DNA from: JACRBK01 sp964427955
GTDB lineage: Bacteria; Chloroflexota; Anaerolineae; Aggregatilineales; Aggregatilineaceae
Reading direction: 5' to 3'
DNA length: 9,831 nt
Assembly (NCBI GenBank): GCA_964427955.1
Contig: CAYRWY010000212.1
Span: 1 to 9,831 of the forward strand
The notes beneath the pieces were generated by a model, which was given only the letters and a program-made list of their open reading frames with translations, was not told the origin of the DNA and did no database searches. Position numbers and translations under genes: made by a program. Position 1 is the first letter of the stretch. Every line of letters starts with the position of its first letter. Below are positions 5,940-9,831 of the stretch, piece by piece.

Positions 5940-7286
5940 ATGACGCACGTAACTCCTGGCCTGCCCGACAACCTGCAAGAACGCCTGATCACCTGCCGCG
6001 CCGTCGTGAGCGCCGCCCGCCAGACCGGCGACCAGCGGCAGTTATGTCTGGACCTGATCGACCTCGGCGTGGCGCTGTTCCGCACCAAAGAGTACGAACA
6101 GGCCGTGAACGCATTCACCGAAGCCGAGCAGCTGGCGGAATCCCTCGCCGACCCGCACTTCACGGCGCACTGCCTGGGTTTGCAGGCGGCGGCCTACCAG
6201 GACATCGGGCGTTTCCACAATGCGTATGAGGTCATTGACCGGGTGGTGGCGCTGGCGGAGGCCCATCACGATCAGGGCATGACATGCGATGCCCTCATCA
6301 CCCAGGCGCAAATCCTGGCTAACTCCGGCGAACCGCTCATCGCGCTCGACAAGCTGAACCAGGCCCGCGCGCTGGCTAACCAGATGGACGACAAGCGCCA
6401 CTTGATGAATACGCTCGGCGCGCTGGGAAACACCCACACCACCCTCACCGCCCTCAATGAGGCACAGACGTGCTTCGAGATGGCAGCCGCCCTGGCCGCC
6501 CAGATGAATGATCAGCGCGCTGAATGTGGCTATTTGCTCAACGCGGGGATAGTGCTCGTCTGGCAGAAAGCACTGCCACAAGCCGTGTCGGCCTTCGAAC
6601 GCGCGCTGGCCCTGTCCCGCACCATGGATGATCGCGAGGCTGAACTGGCAGCACTGCGGCATTTGACGGAAAGCCTGCACAACATGGGCAAACCCGGCGA
6701 CGCGATCCCATTCGCTCTGCACGCGATCATGCGGTCCCAGAACACAGCCGACCCGGCCATCACATTTTCGTTCTTCAAAACACTCATTCTGGCATACTAC
6801 CGGACGAACCAGCCCGACGCAGCGCTTGACGCGATTCGCGAGGCAGTTGGGTACGCGCAAGCTATTGACGCGCCAGAGTACGAAGTTGACATGCTGCTTC
6901 AGCTCGGCGAGGCGTGTATGGTGCTGGCCCGCTACGAACAAGCGCTGCACGCCTATCAGCAAGCGCTGGAAAAAATACATCCCCTCGACAAGGCATCGGA
7001 CGAAGCGTACCTCGTCGGGCGCGTGGGTGTCGCCCTGGCGGAGCTGGGTCAGGTGCAGGACGCCATACCCTACCACCAGCGCGCCGTCGATCTGGCCCAC
7101 CAACATACGATACCCGACCTCGAAGGGGAGCAGCTGACCATGTTGGCACTGGCTTACGCGGATCAGCATGAGGCAGATCGGGCCGCCAAGTGCTGCCAGG
7201 ACGCGATCGCCGTCTTTTCCGACGCTGGCCTGGAATCAGAAGCCGACAAGGCGCGCCACCTGCTCGCGCAGCTCACCGTGTCTTGA
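5940..7286 (+). CDS. Cytoplasmic TPR-repeat protein of unknown function in the rdh operon
   Basis: A 448-residue protein built almost entirely of tetratricopeptide-like repeats with about 40-residue spacing. About ten repeats can be counted, beginning near residues 35, 75, 115, 155, 195, 235, 275, 315, 355 and 395. Typical ends are EYEQAVNAFTEAEQLAESL, ARYEQALHAYQQALEKI and GQVQDAIPYHQRAVDLAHQH. The spacing resembles the long TPRs of MalT/Rap-type proteins. There is no signal peptide, membrane helix, kinase, HTH or enzymatic domain, so it is a cytoplasmic protein-binding scaffold. The ATG at 5940 has only a weak GAG element upstream. It sits between rdhB and rdhC on the same strand; the gap before rdhC is 24 bases. 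A role in RdhA maturation or in sensing is possible, but nothing in the sequence shows it. It is not a standard member of described rdh operons that I recognise. Confidence 0.85.
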   Translation: MTHVTPGLPDNLQERLITCRAVVSAARQTGDQRQLCLDLIDLGVALFRTKEYEQAVNAFTEAEQLAESLADPHFTAHCLGLQAAAYQDIGRFHNAYEVIDRVVALAEAHHDQGMTCDALITQAQILANSGEPLIALDKLNQARALANQMDDKRHLMNTLGALGNTHTTLTALNEAQTCFEMAAALAAQMNDQRAECGYLLNAGIVLVWQKALPQAVSAFERALALSRTMDDREAELAALRHLTESLHNMGKPGDAIPFALHAIMRSQNTADPAITFSFFKTLILAYYRTNQPDAALDAIREAVGYAQAIDAPEYEVDMLLQLGEACMVLARYEQALHAYQQALEKIHPLDKASDEAYLVGRVGVALAELGQVQDAIPYHQRAVDLAHQHTIPDLEGEQLTMLALAYADQHEADRAAKCCQDAIAVFSDAGLESEADKARHLLAQLTVS

Positions 7287-7310
7287 TCTTCCACAGGAGA
7301 AGGTAGTCTC

Positions 7311-8531
7311 TTGCCTACGAATACCATCACGACCCGACTATCCGACCGGGACAAGCGTCGCCGGGTGGAACGTATCCTGGCCGTCTGCGCGCTGGCCCTG
7401 ATCGGTCTGGTGTGGGTGCTGGGACAGATTCGCGCCGAAGCCAACCTGCTCGACTCTGTACGGCAGGCCATGCCGGAAGCAAGCCACTTCGAGCGCCTGG
7501 ACGATGGCCTCTACCAGGCGTGGCGCGATGACAGCAAAACGGAACTGCTCGGCTACGTCGCAATCGGCACCGCCAACGGCTACGGCGGCCCGCTCAAGAT
7601 GGCCGTCGCCACCGATCTGACCGGCAACATCGTTGGGCTGCACGTGGTCGAACACAAGGAGACGCCGGGCTGGTACAACCGCGTGATGAGCCACAACTTC
7701 TTGGAGACGCTGATCGGCAAATCCTACTCGGACGATGCCACGCTGGGCCAGGACATCGACAGCATCACCGGCGCGACCTACACCTCGCGCGGACTGGCCA
7801 TGGCCGCGATCAAGGGCAATCAGGTGGCGGCCAAGCAGCTTGGCTTTGACGTGGCCGCACAGCAAGCGCCCTCGATCAAGTTTGGCATCCCCGAAATCGC
7901 CGTGCTGGGCTTGTTTGCGGTCGGCTACGTGGGGCACCGGCGCGGCTTCAAGTACAAAAAACAGGTCCGTTGGGGATCGATGCTGACCGGGTTGATCGTG
8001 CTGGGCTTCATCTACAACATCCCGATCACGGTCGCCTATTTCACCAAGCTGCTGCTGGGCTACTGGCCGCAGTGGCAAACCAACCTGTACTGGTATTTCC
8101 TGATCGGGGGGGTGCTGTTCGTGGTCACTGCGGACAACAAAAACCCGTATTGCGAGTGGTTCTGCCCGTTCGGCGCGGCGCAGGAGTGTATGGGCCTGAT
8201 CGGCGGCGCCAAGCTCTACCCGATGCACAAACACCGCAACTGGCTGGCGTGGCTTCAGCGTGGCATGGCGCTTCTCGCGATTCTGCTGGGCGTCTTCTTC
8301 CGCAACCCCGGCATCGCCAGCTTCGAAGTCTTCGGCACGCTGTTCAGCCTGTTCGGGTCTACGCTCCAGATCGCCGTACTGGCGCTGGTGTTGTTGGTGG
8401 CCCTGTTCGTCAAACGCCCCTGGTGCACCTACCTGTGCCCGATCCACCCCATCGTTGAGTTCATCCGTATTATGCGTCAATGGGTAAAAGAGCTATGGCA
8501 ACGTCTCAATCCAAAAACAAAGAGCGCCTGA
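7311..8531 (+). CDS. rdhC: RdhC/NosR-like membrane flavoprotein with FMN-binding domain and CX3CP motifs
   Basis: A 406-residue membrane protein of the RdhC (PceC)/NosR/NapH type. After a basic N-terminus comes one membrane helix (about 21-39), then an extracytoplasmic FMN-binding domain (about 60-178). This ends with SITGATYTS, where T156 of TGAT is the expected covalent FMN-phosphoester site. Several membrane helices follow (about 194-208, 222-245, 258-273, 316-330 and 346-366). Two cysteine motifs follow: CEWFCPFGAAQEC (C281, C285, C293) and CTYLCP (C372, C376). These are the reduced CX3CP motifs of the RdhC branch, rather than full CX2CX2CX3CP ferredoxin clusters. The likely role is electron transfer from membrane quinol towards RdhA, though a regulatory or maturation role has also been discussed for the family. 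The start is TTG at 7311, supported by AGGAGAAGG (7295-7303). The apbE gene downstream supports flavinylation. Confidence 0.9.
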   Translation: MPTNTITTRLSDRDKRRRVERILAVCALALIGLVWVLGQIRAEANLLDSVRQAMPEASHFERLDDGLYQAWRDDSKTELLGYVAIGTANGYGGPLKMAVATDLTGNIVGLHVVEHKETPGWYNRVMSHNFLETLIGKSYSDDATLGQDIDSITGATYTSRGLAMAAIKGNQVAAKQLGFDVAAQQAPSIKFGIPEIAVLGLFAVGYVGHRRGFKYKKQVRWGSMLTGLIVLGFIYNIPITVAYFTKLLLGYWPQWQTNLYWYFLIGGVLFVVTADNKNPYCEWFCPFGAAQECMGLIGGAKLYPMHKHRNWLAWLQRGMALLAILLGVFFRNPGIASFEVFGTLFSLFGSTLQIAVLALVLLVALFVKRPWCTYLCPIHPIVEFIRIMRQWVKELWQRLNPKTKSA

Positions 8532-8716
8532 TCGAGCTGCTGATTCTGGCGTTCGTGATTGTGTCGGCCAGCCTGCTGATGTTCCAGCTCGCCACCAACG
8601 TCACCGACACCCTGGACCAGTCGGAAGCCGCCAGCAAGAATACGCTCCAGGAAGAAGTCCCGCTCGGCCCCACGCCGACGATCGATTTCAGCCTGCCTGT
8701 CTCGGAAATGAAATAA
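8495..8716 (+). CDS. Small single-pass membrane protein of unknown function
   Basis: Seventy-three codons from an ATG at 8495 give a 73-residue protein; an in-frame ATG at 8480 would add five residues. The frame overlaps the 3' end of rdhC, suggesting translational coupling; neither start has a strong Shine-Dalgarno. A polar, lysine-containing N-terminus (about 1-11) is followed by one hydrophobic helix (about 12-34, LIELLILAFVIVSASLLMFQ). An acidic, proline-containing tail ends with FSLPVSEMK. Positive-inside reasoning puts the tail outside the membrane. The overlap on one side and a nine-base gap to apbE on the other make it a true operon member. I do not recognise a family. It could be a small subunit or stabiliser of RdhC or RdhA, by position only. 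Confidence 0.68.
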   Translation: MATSQSKNKERLIELLILAFVIVSASLLMFQLATNVTDTLDQSEAASKNTLQEEVPLGPTPTIDFSLPVSEMK

Positions 8717-8725
8717 GAGGGCGGA

Positions 8726-9745
8726 ATGAACCAACGCAAAACACTCAAACGTCGTGATTTCCTGCGGATTGTAGGTGTGAGCAGCGTGGCAGGTCTCGCC
8801 GCCGTGACACTAGGCCGGAATACCCAGCAGGCTGCCGCGTCGGCCACCGTCACGGACACGCGACTGTTGATGGGCACGGTGGTCAATCTGACCCTGGTGA
8901 CCCATGACCAGCGGGTTGGACAGGCCGCGATCGAGGCGTGCCTGAACCAGATGGCAAGTCTCGAAGCGGTGATGAGCCGCTACCTGCCCCACAGCCAGCT
9001 TTCGTGCCTGAATCGTGACGGCGCACTGACCGCCGCCGATCCGCACCTGGTGCGCGTGCTGCGCGAAGCCCAGCGTATGGCCGCGCTGACCGCTGGCGCG
9101 TTCGACATCACTGTCAAGCCGCTGATCGACCTATACGAAGACAGCCTGAAACGTGATGCCGCCATGCCCGCTGATCACGAGCTTGCCGCCACGCTGGAAC
9201 GGATCGGCTATCAGGACCTCGCGGTCACCGACACAACTGTCTCGTTCGCGCAGCCAGGCATGGCGATTACGCTCGACGGCATCGCCAAGGGTTACATCGT
9301 CGACGAGGGCGTGCGCATCCTGCGCGAATTGGGTTTCGTCAACATTCTGGTCGAGGCTGGTGGCGATCTGTCAGCGTCCGGGACCAAAGCGCACGGCGGC
9401 CCGTGGAACATCGGCATCCAGTCGCCGCGCGCCGCAGGTGCCAGTCTGCTGAACACCTTCACGCTGACCGACCGCGCCGCGGCCACGTCCGGCGATTATA
9501 TGCAATCCTACACCGCCGACCGGACCGCCTACCACATTCTCGACCCGCGCACCGGCTATTCCTCGCCGGAACTCGCGAGCGCAACCGTCATCGCGCCCAG
9601 CGGCATCGAAGCCGACGCGCTCGCCACCGCGTTGATGGTCCTGGGCTCGGAGCGTGGACTGGCGCTGGTCGAGGCGCTTCCCGGCGTTGAGGCTTTCCTC
9701 GTCGCCAAAGACATGGTGACCCGCCAGTCGACCGGATTCGCTTAG
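8726..9745 (+). CDS. apbE: ApbE-family FAD:protein FMN transferase with Tat signal
   Basis: A 339-residue ApbE (Ftp) flavin transferase, which uses FAD and Mg2+ to attach FMN covalently to a threonine in S/TGAT motifs of exported proteins. The N-terminus carries a Tat signal, KRRDFLRIVG (residues 8-17), and a hydrophobic stretch to about 40. Family motifs in order are MGTVVNLTL (49-57), LDGIAKGYIVD (183-193), LVEAGGDLSASG (208-219), WNIGIQSP (227-234), TSGDYMQ (254-260), YHILDPRTGY (269-278, with H270) and GIEADALATALMVLG (293-307). In the last, D297 and T301 occupy the metal-binding positions. The length is normal. AGAGGG stands just before the ATG. As the last operon gene, its obvious substrate is T156 of the RdhC-like protein. 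Confidence in family is very high; the specific partner is inferred. Confidence 0.95.
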   Translation: MNQRKTLKRRDFLRIVGVSSVAGLAAVTLGRNTQQAAASATVTDTRLLMGTVVNLTLVTHDQRVGQAAIEACLNQMASLEAVMSRYLPHSQLSCLNRDGALTAADPHLVRVLREAQRMAALTAGAFDITVKPLIDLYEDSLKRDAAMPADHELAATLERIGYQDLAVTDTTVSFAQPGMAITLDGIAKGYIVDEGVRILRELGFVNILVEAGGDLSASGTKAHGGPWNIGIQSPRAAGASLLNTFTLTDRAAATSGDYMQSYTADRTAYHILDPRTGYSSPELASATVIAPSGIEADALATALMVLGSERGLALVEALPGVEAFLVAKDMVTRQSTGFA

Positions 9746-9831
9746 CCCGTAAAGCAGAAAAATACCGGACACTGCACCCGTATGGTGCGAAAACTAATCT
9801 GAGGCGGAAATGGGTGTCAGGCAGCCTCTCG
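9746..9831. other. Unresolved 3' flank of apbE
   Basis: No gene start is visible in these last bases. A small hairpin, GCACC-CGTAT-GGTGC (9774-9788), lies inside a possible longer pairing of GACAC (9768-9772) with GTGTC (9814-9818). It is not followed by a T tract, so I do not call it a terminator, and it matches no riboswitch class I can recognise. The window ends before its context can be judged. Confidence 0.3.

Noticed and set aside
6042..7169. Minus-strand 375-residue open frame opposite the TPR gene
   Set aside because: Composition is typical of an antisense shadow (rich in Arg, Val, Gln, His), with no domain, while the plus strand shows regular TPR repeats.
7338..8480. Minus-strand 380-residue open frame opposite rdhC
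   Set aside because: No recognisable domain and an Asp/His/Gln-rich composition typical of shadows; the plus strand carries the FMN and CX3CP motifs.
9768..9818. Possible structured RNA or terminator after apbE
   Set aside because: Short stems, no T tract and no match to a known riboswitch consensus; the window ends too soon to judge.
1..9831. CRISPR array, tRNA or rRNA genes, prophage or toxin-antitoxin module
   Set aside because: No regularly spaced repeats, no tRNA- or rRNA-like sequence, and no phage or toxin-antitoxin domains were seen on either strand.

Overview
The window carries an organohalide-respiration locus on high-G+C bacterial DNA. The core is a complete reductive dehalogenase operon on the + strand: a cobalamin riboswitch with an intrinsic terminator, rdhA (Tat-exported corrinoid/Fe-S reductive dehalogenase), rdhB (three-helix membrane anchor), a cytoplasmic TPR protein, an rdhC/NosR-like membrane flavoprotein, a 72-residue single-pass membrane protein, and an ApbE-type FMN transferase with its own Tat signal. 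A two-component system is divergently transcribed from the same intergenic region: a NarX/LiaS-type histidine kinase and a NarL/FixJ-type response regulator. The host cannot be fixed from sequence alone. The rdhAB organisation, the style of the transposase remnant and the TolB-like gene are compatible with a Chloroflexota bacterium (inference, low to moderate certainty).

Layout. Positions 1-510 (-): N-terminal part of a TolB-like beta-propeller protein running off the left edge. Positions 511-1265: scar tissue with a 39-codon C-terminal gene remnant, a truncated integrase-type transposase and no intact gene. Positions 1266-3547 (-): response regulator and histidine kinase, overlapping by one base. 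Positions 3548-4009: divergent regulatory region with a consensus -10 for the kinase operon, repeated AGTCCTA elements including a TCCTAGATAGGA palindrome, a cobalamin riboswitch and a strong terminator. Positions 4010-9745 (+): rdhA, rdhB, TPR gene, rdhC, small membrane ORF, apbE. Positions 9746-9831: unresolved.

How it may work together. The two-component system probably reports the substrate or redox state and controls rdh transcription. The riboswitch then gates elongation into rdhA according to the supply of the cofactor that RdhA itself needs. RdhA is exported folded by Tat and held at the outer face of the membrane by RdhB. RdhC carries a TGAT flavinylation motif and two CX3CP motifs and is a candidate to pass electrons from the membrane pool towards RdhA. 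ApbE would attach FMN covalently to RdhC outside the membrane. The TPR protein and the small membrane protein are not standard named members of rdh operons and are the least understood parts.
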